From: Wenzhouxiangella sediminis
GTDB taxonomy: Bacteria; Pseudomonadota; Gammaproteobacteria; Xanthomonadales; Wenzhouxiangellaceae
NCBI RefSeq assembly: GCF_003410055.1
Contig: NZ_QUZK01000012.1
Coordinates: 62,001 to 126,000 of the forward strand
Direction: 5' to 3'
DNA length: 64,000 nt
Shown: in pieces, positions 8,485 through 19,403 of the stretch
How positions within the stretch are numbered: the stretch's first letter is position 1
Layout of the letters: every line of letters starts with the position of its first letter
The notes under the pieces: model-generated
Seen by the model: the letters and a program-made list of their open reading frames with translations, nothing else
Database searches by the model: none
Told to the model about the DNA's origin: nothing
Made by a program: the position numbers and the translations under genes

Positions 8485-9331
8485 CCAGCTTTCCGGCCTC
8501 GTCCTGGCCACCGGCCTCCTGCTCATCACCCCGCTCCCGGCGGCAGCCGAGGAGGACAGTCCCGTCCGATTCGAGGGTGAAGTCGTCCAGGGCGGCCTGG
8601 TCGTGGGACGCGCACCGGCAGGCAGCTCGGTCGAAGTCGACGGCGAACCGGTCATGACCAGCCCGGATGGACGCTTCCTGCTCGCCTTCGAGCGCCAGCA
8701 GACCGAACCGACGCGCGTCGAGGTCGTCCTGCCGACCGGCATGCGCCTGGAAGAAACGCTCGCTCCGCAGCCTCGGGAATTCGACATCCAGCGCATCGAC
8801 GGGCTGCCGCAGGACAAGGTCACGCCCCCGGAGTCGGTTCTGTCCCGAATCCGCGAGGATGCACGGCAAGCACGGGAGGCGCGGAACAGACGCGACGCAC
8901 GGCTGGATTGGGCGGCGGGCTTCGACTGGCCCCTGACCGGCCCCGTCACCGGCGTGTACGGCAGCCAGCGCATTCTCAACGGCGAGCCGCGCAACCCCCA
9001 CTGGGGCATCGATATCGCCGCGCCGACCGGCACGCCCGTGCGCGCACCGGCTCCCGGGGTCGTCACGCTGGCCCACCCGGACATGTACTTTTCGGGAGGC
9101 ACCCTGTTCATCGACCACGGTCACGGCCTGGTGTCGGCCTTCCTTCACCTGCACACGATGCACGTAGAGCCGGGCGACGTCGTCGACCGTGGAGAGTTGA
9201 TCGCCGAAGTCGGGGCGACCGGGCGAGCGACCGGCCCGCACCTGGATTGGCGAATGAACCTGCGCGAGGTGCGAATCGACCCCGCCCTGCTGCTCGACTG
9301 GGACGAAAACCCCGATGCCCAGGCCCCCTGA
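8477..9331 (+). CDS. Secreted M23-family (LytM) peptidase
   Basis: 284 residues with a signal peptide (about 1-24), an N-terminal beta-rich region that resembles an OB or Ig-like module (about 30-95), a charged helical linker, and an M23 domain (about 150-275). HWGID gives the first zinc ligands (His and Asp), and FLHLH supplies a catalytic His. In the last motif the family HxH is GPHLDW, so the position of the third zinc ligand is Asp instead of His. It could still be active with an altered site or act as an amidase activator, as EnvC and NlpD do. It overlaps the MltD-like gene and the next lipoprotein gene, so all three probably act together at the cell wall. Confidence 0.88.
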   Translation: MHSQLSGLVLATGLLLITPLPAAAEEDSPVRFEGEVVQGGLVVGRAPAGSSVEVDGEPVMTSPDGRFLLAFERQQTEPTRVEVVLPTGMRLEETLAPQPREFDIQRIDGLPQDKVTPPESVLSRIREDARQAREARNRRDARLDWAAGFDWPLTGPVTGVYGSQRILNGEPRNPHWGIDIAAPTGTPVRAPAPGVVTLAHPDMYFSGGTLFIDHGHGLVSAFLHLHTMHVEPGDVVDRGELIAEVGATGRATGPHLDWRMNLREVRIDPALLLDWDENPDAQAP

Positions 9332-10235
9332 AATCCTTCGCCGCGACTCGATCGCCTCGCCGCACGGTCGCGTGACGGGATGCTGCGCCGTCGTGCTGCT
9401 GATATCGGCGTTGACCGGTTGCGCAACAACGCCGGCCGGAAACGTAACGCAAGAGCCGTCGAGGCCCTCCCCGGTAATCGAGCAGGTGGCTGCCCGGATG
9501 CCCGGCGAGTACGTCAGCGTCCGCGAAGACCAACGGCGCGCCCAGACCCTGACCATCAGCCGCGAGGCCAGTGGCGCAGGCGATCGGCTGGACCTGTCGA
9601 TGCAGCAGGCCGCCGTCAACGGCGAAGATGCACGCCGTTTCGGCCTCAAGCTCGAACCGGGTGCGATGTCGAACCGCCTCGAGGGTGAAATCGCCCTGCT
9701 CGATCCGAAGGGCCGCGCCCGGCGCAGCTGCCCGATGGCATTCCAGGTCTCCGAGCGCGGACTGGTGGGAGAAACCGATCCGAGCTCCTGTCGCTTCGGT
9801 GACGGCGAGGACAGCGTCGGGCTGCTCAAGGAAATCGCCTTCGACGGCAGCGAGCTGACCATCGGGGACCGGCTCGTGGATCCCGTTTCGGGCCAGGCGG
9901 TCGGACAGGACCGGATCATCCGCTTCCTGCCGGTGCGCGACTACGAGGGCTGGCTGGGCGTGCAAGAAGACGGACAATGGCGGGTGGCCCGTCATTTCAC
10001 CCTTCGTACCGGAGACAGCGTCGAGCCGCTGGATGCGGCCGAAATGAGCCTGGGCCTGTCGATTTCGCTCAACTATTACCGGATGGAACGCGGCGGCGAC
10101 GAGACCCTGATGCGCCTGACCGTGACCCGCCTGGAAGACGGATCGGTCGTGGCCGAAGCCTGGGCGGCTCCCGGTTCAGGCACGATCGGCGTGGCCCTGC
10201 CCGAGCTGCAGGTCGGGCTGAACGGTCCGGACTGA
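9315..10235 (+). CDS. Lipoprotein of unknown function
   Basis: 306 residues with a lipobox ISALTGC after a hydrophobic stretch, so probably anchored to the outer membrane. The mature region begins with a segment like ARMPGEYVSV and contains DSVGLLKEIAF and DRIIRFLPVRDYEGW. These faintly recall the CpeT/CpcT fold (a MAGxFxS-type start), but I would not assign that family. No catalytic motif is seen. It overlaps the M23 peptidase gene by 17 bp, so it belongs to the transglycosylase-peptidase operon and may be an accessory of peptidoglycan remodelling. Confidence 0.8.
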   Translation: MPRPPEILRRDSIASPHGRVTGCCAVVLLISALTGCATTPAGNVTQEPSRPSPVIEQVAARMPGEYVSVREDQRRAQTLTISREASGAGDRLDLSMQQAAVNGEDARRFGLKLEPGAMSNRLEGEIALLDPKGRARRSCPMAFQVSERGLVGETDPSSCRFGDGEDSVGLLKEIAFDGSELTIGDRLVDPVSGQAVGQDRIIRFLPVRDYEGWLGVQEDGQWRVARHFTLRTGDSVEPLDAAEMSLGLSISLNYYRMERGGDETLMRLTVTRLEDGSVVAEAWAAPGSGTIGVALPELQVGLNGPD

Positions 10236-10263
10236 GTTCCCGGACGGCCCGACGCCGACCAGT

Positions 10264-11238
10264 TCAGTCGTGCCGCCAGCCGGAAGGCTGGCCGTCGATC
10301 GGCTGATAGCCGCCTTCCACGCCCTTGGTCACGATCGCCACCGCGTTGTGCGGGTGGAGGCTCTCGAAATGACGGCAGCGGGCCCAGAAGTCGATGACGC
10401 GTTCCTCTGACTCCAGCACCGTCTGAACCCGACGCGCGGCGTCTTCGCAGAACATCAGGTTCTGGCCATTGAGCAGCGCGAAGGCCTGCTCGTCTTCCCG
10501 CTTGACGGCCGCCTGCACCGGGGTCTTGAGAGCCCCTTCGACGGAATCGATCATCTCGACGAAGGGAAAAGCCTCGAAGCTCGGCGCCAGCTGGAGCCGG
10601 ATATCGGCGGCGCTGCGCTGGCTGTGAGGCGTGGCCACGATCCCCTCTTCGCTGCCCAGCCACTCGATCACGGCTTCGATGTCGACCGGACCGTCGTCGC
10701 CGAAGTCCCTGCGGAACTGATCCTGGATGAGCTGGCGCGCCAGTGCCGCGGAACAAGGACAGGTACTCGAGTAAGCGATCTGCAGCGCCATCTCGACCTG
10801 GAACTCGCGATCGTCCAGGCTGGCGATCAGGCTGATCGGGTAGCGCTTCCAGCCGCTATTGTCGCTGACCAGCGACTTGCGCCGCAGCATGTAATCGAAG
10901 TCGAGCCGCACCATGGCGGTCGAACTGAGGTCTTCGTGCGAGGCCAGAAAATCGCGAAGAAGGTGGCGCAAGAGCGCGGGCGTGACCGTGTGCTCGGCCA
11001 GGGCCCGATCCAGGTGCAGGTAGAGCCGGGACATGTGGATGCCGCGCTTCTCGGGCCGCTCGAGGTCGACAAAGGCGCTGATATGGGCCGTTGTTTGAAC
11101 ATGCTTGCCATCGGTGGCGTCCAGCAGGATGGGCATTTCGATCGTGTTCATGCCGACCCAGTCGAGCTGGCCGGCCACCTGGGCCCGGGCATGGGAGGCA
11201 ACATCCGGCATGTTCGCGACTTTGGATCGATTCTTCAT
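10264..11238 (-). CDS. folE2: GTP cyclohydrolase FolE2 (type IB)
   Basis: Converts GTP to 7,8-dihydroneopterin triphosphate, the first step toward folate and queuosine-type deazaguanines. The 324 residues match FolE2: an N-terminal MPDVAS segment, the GxHMSR motif, STCPCSAAL with the conserved active-site Cys, and a C-terminal SLHPHNAVA motif. The ATG at 11238 was chosen because the protein aligns from NMPDV onward and the longer form adds unrelated residues. FolE2 enzymes do not need zinc and often substitute for FolE under zinc limitation; no Zur site was recognised here. Confidence 0.93.
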   Translation of the reverse strand: MKNRSKVANMPDVASHARAQVAGQLDWVGMNTIEMPILLDATDGKHVQTTAHISAFVDLERPEKRGIHMSRLYLHLDRALAEHTVTPALLRHLLRDFLASHEDLSSTAMVRLDFDYMLRRKSLVSDNSGWKRYPISLIASLDDREFQVEMALQIAYSSTCPCSAALARQLIQDQFRRDFGDDGPVDIEAVIEWLGSEEGIVATPHSQRSAADIRLQLAPSFEAFPFVEMIDSVEGALKTPVQAAVKREDEQAFALLNGQNLMFCEDAARRVQTVLESEERVIDFWARCRHFESLHPHNAVAIVTKGVEGGYQPIDGQPSGWRHD

Positions 11239-11377
11239 AAGGCTCTCTGCTGCGTTGAGGCGATAGACGCCCTGCATTGGTAGGGACGATTTTATTGCGA
11301 AGCGACATTGAACGCCAATTGCAATGAAAGCCCCGTGAACCCGGGCGGGTGACGCAGGAGATGTGAGGAAAAGGAAA

Positions 11378-11454
11378 TGGTCGGAGCGGCGAGATTCGAA
11401 CTCGCGACCCCCACAACCCCATTGTGGTGCGCTACCAGGCTGCGCTACGCTCCG
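11378..11454 (-). tRNA. tRNA-Pro (anticodon GGG)
   Basis: A 77-nt cloverleaf on the minus strand: acceptor CGGAGCG/CGCTCCG, D arm GCGC..GCGC, anticodon stem CCACA/TGTGG with loop ATGGGGT (anticodon GGG), a T arm with GTTCGAATC, discriminator A and an encoded CCA end. Confidence 0.97.
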
Positions 11455-11491
11455 ACCGAAACTTGCTTGGGGCTAAAACGACTATTTTACC

Positions 11492-11848
11492 CTAGCGACG
11501 CAATACGTGCAGGATTTCTTCGAGCTCGACGCGCATCTGGCGCACGAGCTGCTGGCTGCGTGAGACGTCGTTTTGCGCCGTGTCGCCTTCGAGCCGCTGA
11601 CGGGCGCCCTGGATGGTGAAACCCTGCTCGTGGAGCAGGCTGCGGATCTGGCGCACCATCAGGACGTCGTGGCGCTGGTAGTAGCGACGATTGCCTCGAC
11701 GCTTGACGGGCTTGAGCTGGGGAAACTCCTGTTCCCAGTAGCGAAGCACGTGCGGCTTGACGGCGCAAAGATCGCTCACCTCGCCGATGGTGAAGTAGCG
11801 CTTCGCCGGTATCGGCGGCAGCTCCTGGTTACTCCGCGGATCCAGCAT
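11492..11848 (-). CDS. MerR-family transcriptional regulator
   Basis: 118 residues with an N-terminal MerR helix-turn-helix ([22 protein letters not shown], about residues 18-39), a wing with GNRRYY and a helical dimerisation segment. There is no Cys-containing metal-sensing loop, so it is not a metal sensor of the CueR/ZntR type. This regulator sits directly after ihfA in many gammaproteobacteria; its target is unknown. Its start lies 20 bp inside the ihfA 3' end, so the two are probably cotranscribed. Confidence 0.9.
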   Translation of the reverse strand: MLDPRSNQELPPIPAKRYFTIGEVSDLCAVKPHVLRYWEQEFPQLKPVKRRGNRRYYQRHDVLMVRQIRSLLHEQGFTIQGARQRLEGDTAQNDVSRSQQLVRQMRVELEEILHVLRR

Positions 11849-12128
11849 ACGCTTCCACCCTCGCTCTGAGTTTCTGCCCCGGCTTGAAGGTCACGACCCG
11901 CCGGGCCGATATCGGGATTTCCTCGCCCGTCTTGGGATTGCGCCCGGGGCGCTGATTCTTGTCGCGAAGCTGGAAGTTGCCGAATCCCGACAGCTTGACG
12001 TGATCGCCGTCCTCAAGGGCCTGACGGATGGTCTCGAACCAGGCGTCCACGAATTCCTTGGCTTCGCGCTTGTTCAGACCGACCTCATCGAACAGTGCGG
12101 AAGCCAGGTCAGCTTTGGTCAACGACAT
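11829..12128 (-). CDS. ihfA: Integration host factor subunit alpha
   Basis: A 99-residue HU/IHF-type DNA-bending protein. It starts [10 protein letters not shown], carries the [10 protein letters not shown]-type beta region (here [12 protein letters not shown]) and the DNA-minor-groove arm with [14 protein letters not shown], diagnostic of IHF alpha. It forms a heterodimer with IHF beta. It lies 7 bp downstream of pheT, the conserved gammaproteobacterial arrangement. IHF is typically needed for sigma-54 activation of the kind predicted at 2755. Confidence 0.97.
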   Translation of the reverse strand: MSLTKADLASALFDEVGLNKREAKEFVDAWFETIRQALEDGDHVKLSGFGNFQLRDKNQRPGRNPKTGEEIPISARRVVTFKPGQKLRARVEAYAGSAE

Positions 12129-12135
12129 CCCCTTT

Positions 12136-14511
12136 TCAACCTCTCAATTTGGCACCGAAGCGACTGTCGAGATCGGCCAGCACCGTCTCGAGCAGTGCAT
12201 CGATCTCACGATCCTTTAGGGTGCGCGAAACATCGCGCAAAATCAAGCCAATAGCCAGGCTTCTGAACCCGGTTTCGATCCCCTCCCCCCGATACTGGTC
12301 GAATATGACGCAGTTTTCGAGCAATCCGCCGGCCGATTCGCGCACCGCCTCGATCAGCTCTCCGGCGGGATACTCGTCGGAAACGACGATGGCGATGTCG
12401 CGGCGGACGGCGGGGAAGCGGCCGCTGTCGCGGTGCTCCGGGAGACGGCGGCCGCTGATGCTGCTGCCGTCGAATTCGGCCACGAAAACGGGCCGATCGA
12501 GTTCCATCGCGCCGGCCAGTGCCGGGTGAAGCTGACCGAGCCAGCCGGCCTGGACACCGTCGATGAGCAACCGCGCCGCCTGTCCCGGGTGCAGCCAGGG
12601 CAAATCGGTGCGTTCGAAGCTCACCTCGCCGTCGATGGCGTTGAACGCCAACAGGTTCTCGACTTCGCCCTTGAGGTCGAAATAGTCCAGCTCGCGCGGC
12701 TTGCCGCTGAAATGCTCGGGCCGGACATCCCCGGTCATCAGCAGACCGAGCCGCCAGGCTTCCTCGAACGATTCGGCGCCGTTGCGGAAGCAATGGCCGG
12801 TCTCGAACAAGCGGAAGGACGGCATCTGTCGACGCAGGTTGCGGCCGGCAACGTCCAGCAGACCGGGCAACAGGCTGGTGCGAAGCACCGCCATTTCGCG
12901 GCTCAGCGGATTGGCCAGGGGCTGGGCGCCTTCGCCCATGGACAGGCGGTCCAGCTGCTCCTGGCTGACGAAGCTCCAGGACATGATCTCCTGGAAGCCG
13001 CGCGCGGCGAGCTGCTCTCGGAGTTTCCTTTCGCCGGTCTGCGTCTCCGCCGGCGCCTTGACCACGATTTCGCCCCCGGGATGACGGGCCGGAAGGCGGT
13101 CGTAGCCGTGGATGCGGGCGACTTCCTCGATCAGATCCGCTTCGATCTCGATGTCGCGCCTGGCCGTCGGCGCCAGGACACAGAAACGATCTTCGCTGCG
13201 GCTGACTTCCATGCCCAGTCGCTCGAGCATGGACTGGACGGAATCCGGGTCGAATTCGGCGCCCAGCACCCGGTTGAGGCGAGCCATGCGCAGTTCGACG
13301 CTCGAGGTGCCCGGCAAGGCATCGTCGTCCACGGCTTCGACGACCGGCCCGGGCCGGCCGCCGGCGATGGCCATGATCAGCCCTGTGGCGCGCTCGATCG
13401 CCAGGCGCTGCAGCGCAGGGTCGACGCCGCGCTCGAAGCGATGCGCCGATTCGGTCGAAAGACCCAGGCGCCGTGCGCGCCCGCTGATCGTGGCGGGATT
13501 GAACCAGGCCGACTCCAGCAGGATATCGCGCGTGGTCTCGCCGACCGCCGAATGCTCACCGCCCATCACGCCGGCGATGGCCAGTGGACGCTCGTGGTCG
13601 GCGATCAGCAGCATGTCTTCATCAGGCTCGACTTCCTGACCGTCGAGGAGCGTGATCGTCTCGCCCTTGTGCGCCCGCCGGACGCGAATCCCGCCTTCGA
13701 TGCGATCAAGGTCGAACGCATGCATGGGCTGGCCGAGTTCGAGCAGCACGTAATTGGTGACGTCAACGACGGGACCCAGACTTCGGATTCCGGAGCGACG
13801 CAGGCGCTCGACCATCCAGAGCGGGGTTGCCGCCGCCGCGTCGATGCCCTCGATCACGCGTCCGACGTAGCGCGGACAGTCCTGCGGGCTCTCGAGGGCG
13901 ATCTCGACGCCCCGCTCGATCTCGGCCGACACCTCGTCGATGGCCGGAGCGCGCATGGGGCGGGCCGTGATCGCGGACAGTTCCCGCGCCAGGCCGCGCA
14001 CCGAAAGGCAATCGGCGCGATTGGGCGTGAGGTCGATCTCGAGGATCGAATCATCCAGATCCAGGTAGGCGGACAGGGGCTCGCCCACGGGCGCATCGCC
14101 CGGTAGCTCCATGAGACCGTCGGCGTCCTCGCCCAGGCCCAGTTCCGGTTGGGAACAGAGCATGCCTTCCGATCCCACGCCCCGCAACTTGGCCGGCTTG
14201 ATCTTCAGCCCGCCGGGCAGCTTCGTGCCCAACGTGGCCAGCGGCGCCTTCAGGCCTTCCCGGGCATTGGGCGCACCGCAGACGATGGTGCGCTCCTCGC
14301 TGTCGCCGGCGACCTTGCACACGCGCAGCCGATCAGCGTCGGGGTGCGGCTCGACGGAGACGATCTCGCCGACGACCACGCCTTCGAGCGGCGGCGCCAC
14401 TGGTTCGATCGAATCGACTTCCAGTCCGGCGAGGGTGAAGCGCTCGGCGATTTCATCCGCATTCAGACCGGAATCCACCCATTCGCCGAGCCAGCGATGA
14501 CTGATTTTCAT
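12136..14511 (-). CDS. pheT: Phenylalanine--tRNA ligase beta subunit
   Basis: 791 residues, normal for the bacterial beta subunit of the alpha2-beta2 PheRS. An N-terminal tRNA-binding OB domain (about 40-150), the B3/B4 editing region (about 210-370), the B5 domain, a catalytic-like core and a C-terminal anticodon-binding FDX-ACB domain (from about 700, with RDIAIVV) can be followed in order. It lies 22 bp after pheS. Confidence 0.97.
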   Translation of the reverse strand: MKISHRWLGEWVDSGLNADEIAERFTLAGLEVDSIEPVAPPLEGVVVGEIVSVEPHPDADRLRVCKVAGDSEERTIVCGAPNAREGLKAPLATLGTKLPGGLKIKPAKLRGVGSEGMLCSQPELGLGEDADGLMELPGDAPVGEPLSAYLDLDDSILEIDLTPNRADCLSVRGLARELSAITARPMRAPAIDEVSAEIERGVEIALESPQDCPRYVGRVIEGIDAAAATPLWMVERLRRSGIRSLGPVVDVTNYVLLELGQPMHAFDLDRIEGGIRVRRAHKGETITLLDGQEVEPDEDMLLIADHERPLAIAGVMGGEHSAVGETTRDILLESAWFNPATISGRARRLGLSTESAHRFERGVDPALQRLAIERATGLIMAIAGGRPGPVVEAVDDDALPGTSSVELRMARLNRVLGAEFDPDSVQSMLERLGMEVSRSEDRFCVLAPTARRDIEIEADLIEEVARIHGYDRLPARHPGGEIVVKAPAETQTGERKLREQLAARGFQEIMSWSFVSQEQLDRLSMGEGAQPLANPLSREMAVLRTSLLPGLLDVAGRNLRRQMPSFRLFETGHCFRNGAESFEEAWRLGLLMTGDVRPEHFSGKPRELDYFDLKGEVENLLAFNAIDGEVSFERTDLPWLHPGQAARLLIDGVQAGWLGQLHPALAGAMELDRPVFVAEFDGSSISGRRLPEHRDSGRFPAVRRDIAIVVSDEYPAGELIEAVRESAGGLLENCVIFDQYRGEGIETGFRSLAIGLILRDVSRTLKDREIDALLETVLADLDSRFGAKLRG

Positions 14512-14533
14512 GGAATTCTCTTAGCCTCCCCGC

Positions 14534-15897
<1,364 letters not shown>

Positions 15898-15909
15898 GAT
15901 CGCTCTCCC

Positions 15910-16107
15910 TTACAGCTTCGGCAGCATCTGGCGCACGGCTTTCTCTTCCGCGCGGGTGACCAGGGTGGAAGCACGCAGGCGACGCTTGCGCTTGGTGTCC
16001 TTCTTGGTGAGGATATGGCTGTGGTTGGCGCGTTTGCGCTTGATGCGCCCGCTACCCGTAGCCCGGAAGCGCTTGGACGCGCCCCGATTGCTCTTCATCT
16101 TCGGCAT
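15910..16107 (-). CDS. rpmI: 50S ribosomal protein L35
   Basis: 65 residues, starts [14 protein letters not shown], rich in Lys and Arg. AAAGGAG precedes the start. A 140-nt gap separates it from infC; in E. coli the matching region folds into the L20 autoregulatory site. Here it contains short GC-rich stems, such as CCCGG(ACGG)CCCGGG near the rpmI start, but I cannot prove the same control. Confidence 0.98.
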   Translation of the reverse strand: MPKMKSNRGASKRFRATGSGRIKRKRANHSHILTKKDTKRKRRLRASTLVTRAEEKAVRQMLPKL

Positions 16108-16247
16108 TGTCTTGCTCCTTTTGTTTTACCTTCGTGCAGCGGCTCCCGGGCCGTCCGGGCAACGCTTGTGCGAGCTGCATTCCGGCGAGTTGTATCCGAC
16201 AGCAAAAACCGCCGGTTCGTTCAACGCCGCTCAGGAAGCCATCCTTG

Positions 16248-16769
16248 TCAGGATGTCTTTTTGGGCGACAGCATCATGACCATCTGTCGCCCTTCCATGC
16301 GCGGGCGCTGCTCCACGACCGTTTCTTCGGCCATGTCCTGCTCGACCCGCTGGAGAATCTCGAGACCGAGCTCCTGGTGGGCCATTTCGCGACCACGGAA
16401 GCGAAGGGTCACCTTGACCTTGTCGCCCTCTTCGATGAACCGGCGCAGGTTGCGCATCTTGACGTCGTAGTCATGGTCATCGGTTCCGGGGCGGAACTTC
16501 ACTTCCTTGATCTGAATCTGTTTCTGCTTCTTGCGCGCCGCCTGCGCCTTCTTGGACTGCTCGAAGCGGTACTTGCCCCAGTCCATGATGCGGCAGACGG
16601 GCGGATCGGCCTGCGGCGCGATCTCGACAAGGTCCATGCCCTCTTCCTCGGCACGGGCCAGCGCATCCCTGATCCCCATCACCCCGATCTGATCACCTTC
16701 GGAACCTACTACGCGCACTTCGCGCGCCGTGATGTCTTCGTTGCGTCGGGTCTGCTTATCCGTTGCGAT
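16248..16769 (-). CDS. infC: Translation initiation factor IF-3 (AUC start codon)
   Basis: Keeps 30S subunits free and proofreads start codons. The N-terminal domain contains [13 protein letters not shown] and the C-terminal domain contains [13 protein letters not shown]. The frame has no ATG at the expected N-terminus. The first normal start (GTG at 16718) would cut off the conserved segment [13 protein letters not shown]. That segment is reached from an ATC at 16769, which has AAGGAG eight bases upstream and gives 173 residues, close to the 180 of E. coli IF-3. Rare start codons on infC are a known device, because IF-3 itself rejects them and so limits its own synthesis. Confidence 0.9.
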   Translation of the reverse strand: MATDKQTRRNEDITAREVRVVGSEGDQIGVMGIRDALARAEEEGMDLVEIAPQADPPVCRIMDWGKYRFEQSKKAQAARKKQKQIQIKEVKFRPGTDDHDYDVKMRNLRRFIEEGDKVKVTLRFRGREMAHQELGLEILQRVEQDMAEETVVEQRPRMEGRQMVMMLSPKKTS

Positions 16770-16825
16770 GTGTGCTGCTCCTTGGTTTTGAATCCGTTGC
16801 GTCTGAAATCAACGCGAGCGAACCG

Positions 16826-18748
16826 TCAATTATCGTCGATCGGGCCGCGCCGTGCCACCTCCTCGGAAAGGCGCGCAACCAGATCGTCGATGGGCATCGC
16901 GCCCAGGTCGGTCCCGTCGCGCAGCCGCACGGCTACCTGGCGATTCTCGACTTCGCGATCGCCCACGACCAGCAGGTACGGGATCTTCTCGAGCGTGCGG
17001 CCGCGAATTTTATAGCCGATCTTCTCGTTCCGCAAGTCCGATTCCACCCGAAAACCTTGCTGATTCAGGGCGTTGGTCACCTCGCGAACGTAGTCGGCCT
17101 GGGCGTCGGTGATGTTCATGACCACCGCCTGCACCGGCGCGAGCCAGAGCGGCAGGTCGCCGGCGTAGTGCTCGATGAGCACGCCGATGAAACGTTCGAT
17201 CGAACCGAGAATGGCGCGGTGCAACATGACCGGCACGCGGCGCTCGCCGTCCTCGTCGACATACTCGGCGCCCAGGCGGCCCGGCATGGAGAAGTCGACC
17301 TGCATGGTGCCGCACTGCCAGACGCGGCCGATGCAGTCGGTCAGCGAGAACTCGATCTTGGGGCCGTAGAAGGCACCCTCGCCCGGCTGCAGTTCGTATT
17401 CGATGCCGGCCGCCTCGAGCGCATCGGCCAGGGCCTTCTCGGCCTTGTCCCAGACTTCGTCCGAACCCACACGCTTTTCGGGACGGGTCGAGAGCCTGAC
17501 CGCCACGTCGGTGAAGCCGAAATCGTTGTAGACGTCGAAGACCAGCTTGTTGAAGGCCAGCACTTCGTCGCGGATCTGATCCTCGGTGCAGAAGATGTGC
17601 GCGTCGTCCTGCACGAAATTGCGCACGCGCATCAAGCCATGCAGTGCGCCCGAGGGCTCGTTGCGGTGGCAGGATCCGAACTCGGCCATGCGCAACGGCA
17701 GGTCGCGGTAGCTCTTCAGGCCCTGATTGAACACCTGCACGTGGCAGGGGCAATTCATCGGCTTGACCGCGTAGACGCGATCCTCCGACGAGGTGATGAA
17801 CATATCGTCGCCGAAGTTCTCCCAGTGGCCGGACTTCTCCCACAGGCTGCGGTCGACGATCGAGGGCGTGTGGATTTCCTGGTAGTCGGCCTGGCGCAGA
17901 CGCTCGCGGATGTAGTCCTGAAGGGCCAGGTAAATGCGCCAGCCGCGGTCGTGCCAGAACACCATGCCCGGCGCTTCGGGCTGGATGTGATAGAGATCCA
18001 GGCGCGCACCGAGCTTGCGATGGTCGCGCTTTTCGGCCTCCTCGAGGCGCTTGAGGTAGGCCTTGAGCTGCTTCTTGTCCGGCCAGGCAGTGCCGTAGAT
18101 GCGCTGCAGCATCTCGTTGTCGGAGTCGCCGCGCCAGTAGGCGCCGGCCAGCTTGGTCAGCTTGAAAGCGCCGAGCTTGCCGGTCGAAGGCACGTGCGGG
18201 CCGCGGCACAGGTCGATGAAATCACCCTGCCGATACAGCGACAGCGCCTCGTCGGCCGGAATGTCCTCGATGATCTTCGCCTTGTACTCCTCGCCCATGT
18301 CGCGGAAGAACTCGACCGCCTCGTCGCGTTCCATCACGGAGCGCTCCACGGCGATGTCCTCGGCGACGATCTTCGCCATTTCCTTCTCGATCTTTTCGAG
18401 ATCCTCCGGGCGAAACGGCTCCTCGCGGGCGAAGTCGTAGTAGAACCCGTCGTCGATGACCGGACCGATCGTCACCTGGGTTTCGGGAAACAGCCGTTTG
18501 ACCGCCTGCGCCATCAAATGCGCGGTGGAGTGGCGGATCATGTCCAACCCCTCCTCGTCGCGCGGCGTGATGATCCGCAGGTCGGCGTCCCGATCGATCC
18601 TGAAACTGGTATCCACCAGCCGACCCTCGACCTCACCGGCAAGCGCCGCCTTGGCCAGGCCCGGACCGATCGACTCGGCCACCTCGTGCACCGTCACCGG
18701 ATGATCGAAATCCTTCCGGTTACCGTCTGGAAGCGTAATCTGAACCAT
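16826..18748 (-). CDS. thrS: Threonine--tRNA ligase
   Basis: 640 residues: TGS domain (starts MVQITLPDG), N2 editing domain ([14 protein letters not shown] with the zinc-like HxxxH, and a CRGPHVP motif), class II catalytic core ([10 protein letters not shown] supplying the zinc-binding Cys) and a C-terminal anticodon-binding domain ([10 protein letters not shown]). The ATG at 18748 matches known N-termini; a GTG seven codons upstream is less likely. It precedes infC by 56 bp, as in E. coli. Confidence 0.97.
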   Translation of the reverse strand: MVQITLPDGNRKDFDHPVTVHEVAESIGPGLAKAALAGEVEGRLVDTSFRIDRDADLRIITPRDEEGLDMIRHSTAHLMAQAVKRLFPETQVTIGPVIDDGFYYDFAREEPFRPEDLEKIEKEMAKIVAEDIAVERSVMERDEAVEFFRDMGEEYKAKIIEDIPADEALSLYRQGDFIDLCRGPHVPSTGKLGAFKLTKLAGAYWRGDSDNEMLQRIYGTAWPDKKQLKAYLKRLEEAEKRDHRKLGARLDLYHIQPEAPGMVFWHDRGWRIYLALQDYIRERLRQADYQEIHTPSIVDRSLWEKSGHWENFGDDMFITSSEDRVYAVKPMNCPCHVQVFNQGLKSYRDLPLRMAEFGSCHRNEPSGALHGLMRVRNFVQDDAHIFCTEDQIRDEVLAFNKLVFDVYNDFGFTDVAVRLSTRPEKRVGSDEVWDKAEKALADALEAAGIEYELQPGEGAFYGPKIEFSLTDCIGRVWQCGTMQVDFSMPGRLGAEYVDEDGERRVPVMLHRAILGSIERFIGVLIEHYAGDLPLWLAPVQAVVMNITDAQADYVREVTNALNQQGFRVESDLRNEKIGYKIRGRTLEKIPYLLVVGDREVENRQVAVRLRDGTDLGAMPIDDLVARLSEEVARRGPIDDN

Positions 18749-18843
18749 GGTTGTGAATTCTACCGTCACTCAGCCCGAAAAGTTGGGACAAATTCGGGAA
18801 AACTGAAGCCTTTGCCGCCCTTTTCAGGGGAAGCTTCGATCCC

Positions 18844-18916
18844 GGCCCGATTGGGGATGGCCTGCTTCAGTTCGACGCGGTGGCGAGGCCCTCAGCAGGC
18901 CATCCCCAATCGGGCC
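18844..18916. repeat. Perfect 23 bp inverted repeat with 27 bp loop
   Basis: The left arm at 18844-18866 (GGCCCGATTGGGGATGGCCT followed by GCT) is repeated exactly as its reverse complement at 18894-18916. No T-run follows on either strand, so it is not a standard terminator. It may be a REP-like dispersed element or a structured part of the thrS leader transcript. Confidence 0.85.
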
Positions 18917-19023
18917 TCCCCGCAGAGTCAGATTCCCGGCGCACCCTGGAATGAACTGGAACAAGCTTCGCGCGAAAGCGGCGCTGCTTTAGTGGGGGTG
19001 GCCTGCACGGCCCGCAATCGAAA

Positions 19024-19170
19024 CCGAATGCTTCCCAGCGCTTCTCGAGTGCGTCGATTTCAGTGACGCCCGTAGCGCAGGAACCGCAGTGTACTCAAAT
19101 GTACATGAGGATTCCGAGCAACGCGCGGCACTGAAAGCGGCGTGCTCGAGGAGGGCTGGGGAGCATTCGG
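19024..19170. repeat. 147 bp imperfect palindrome abutting tRNA-Val
   Basis: Arms 19024-19069 and 19125-19170 match as inverted repeats at 38 of 46 positions. The pairing continues inward with gaps to a central TGTAC-tcaaat-GTACA dyad at about 19089-19104. One end stops directly at the encoded CCA end of tRNA-Val. It resembles a non-coding dispersed palindromic element (MITE or ERIC-like in form, not in sequence) placed at a tRNA 3' end. It would fold into one long hairpin just downstream of the tRNA in the transcript. Confidence 0.75.
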
Positions 19171-19247
19171 TGGTGGGCGATGCTGGATTTGAACCAGCGA
19201 CCTCTGCCATGTCAAGACAGCGCTCTAACCAACTGAGCTAATCGCCC
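19171..19247 (-). tRNA. tRNA-Val (anticodon GAC)
   Basis: A 77-nt cloverleaf on the minus strand: acceptor GGGCGAT/ATCGCCC, D arm with AGCTCAGTTGGTTAGAGC, anticodon stem CTGTC/GGCAG with loop TTGACAT (GAC), T arm GCTGGTTCAAATCCAGC, discriminator A and encoded CCA. Confidence 0.97.
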
Positions 19248-19403
19248 TTCCGAACTAAGCCGGCAAGTCTACCCGAAGTTGCGAAAATCGACAAGCGTCA
19301 ATATCGGAAATTCTCCGCGACTCCCGGGCGCCGGAATCACACTTCACCCGGCCGCCCCGCTCGCGCTTGGTAAAATGCGCGGTTTCACCGACCCCACCGA
19401 GTC

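Larger units (their letters stand above)
18749..19170. other. Gene-free 0.4 kb spacer between tRNA-Val and thrS holding two palindromes
   Basis: No convincing coding frame is present. The spacer holds a perfect 23 bp inverted repeat (18844-18916) and a 147 bp imperfect palindrome (19024-19170) that ends at the encoded CCA end of tRNA-Val. A smaller CCCGAA...TTCGGG dyad lies near 18780 in the thrS leader. There is no T-box or recognisable leader peptide. Confidence 0.6.

Noticed and set aside
9315-10235. Assignment of the lipoprotein to the CpeT/CpcT lyase family
   Set aside because: The similarity is limited to short patterns and the context is cell-wall remodelling, so the family name would be a guess.
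18749-18843. T-box or leader-peptide attenuator for thrS
   Set aside because: No threonine-rich short frame or T-box consensus is present, and T-boxes are not expected in gammaproteobacteria.
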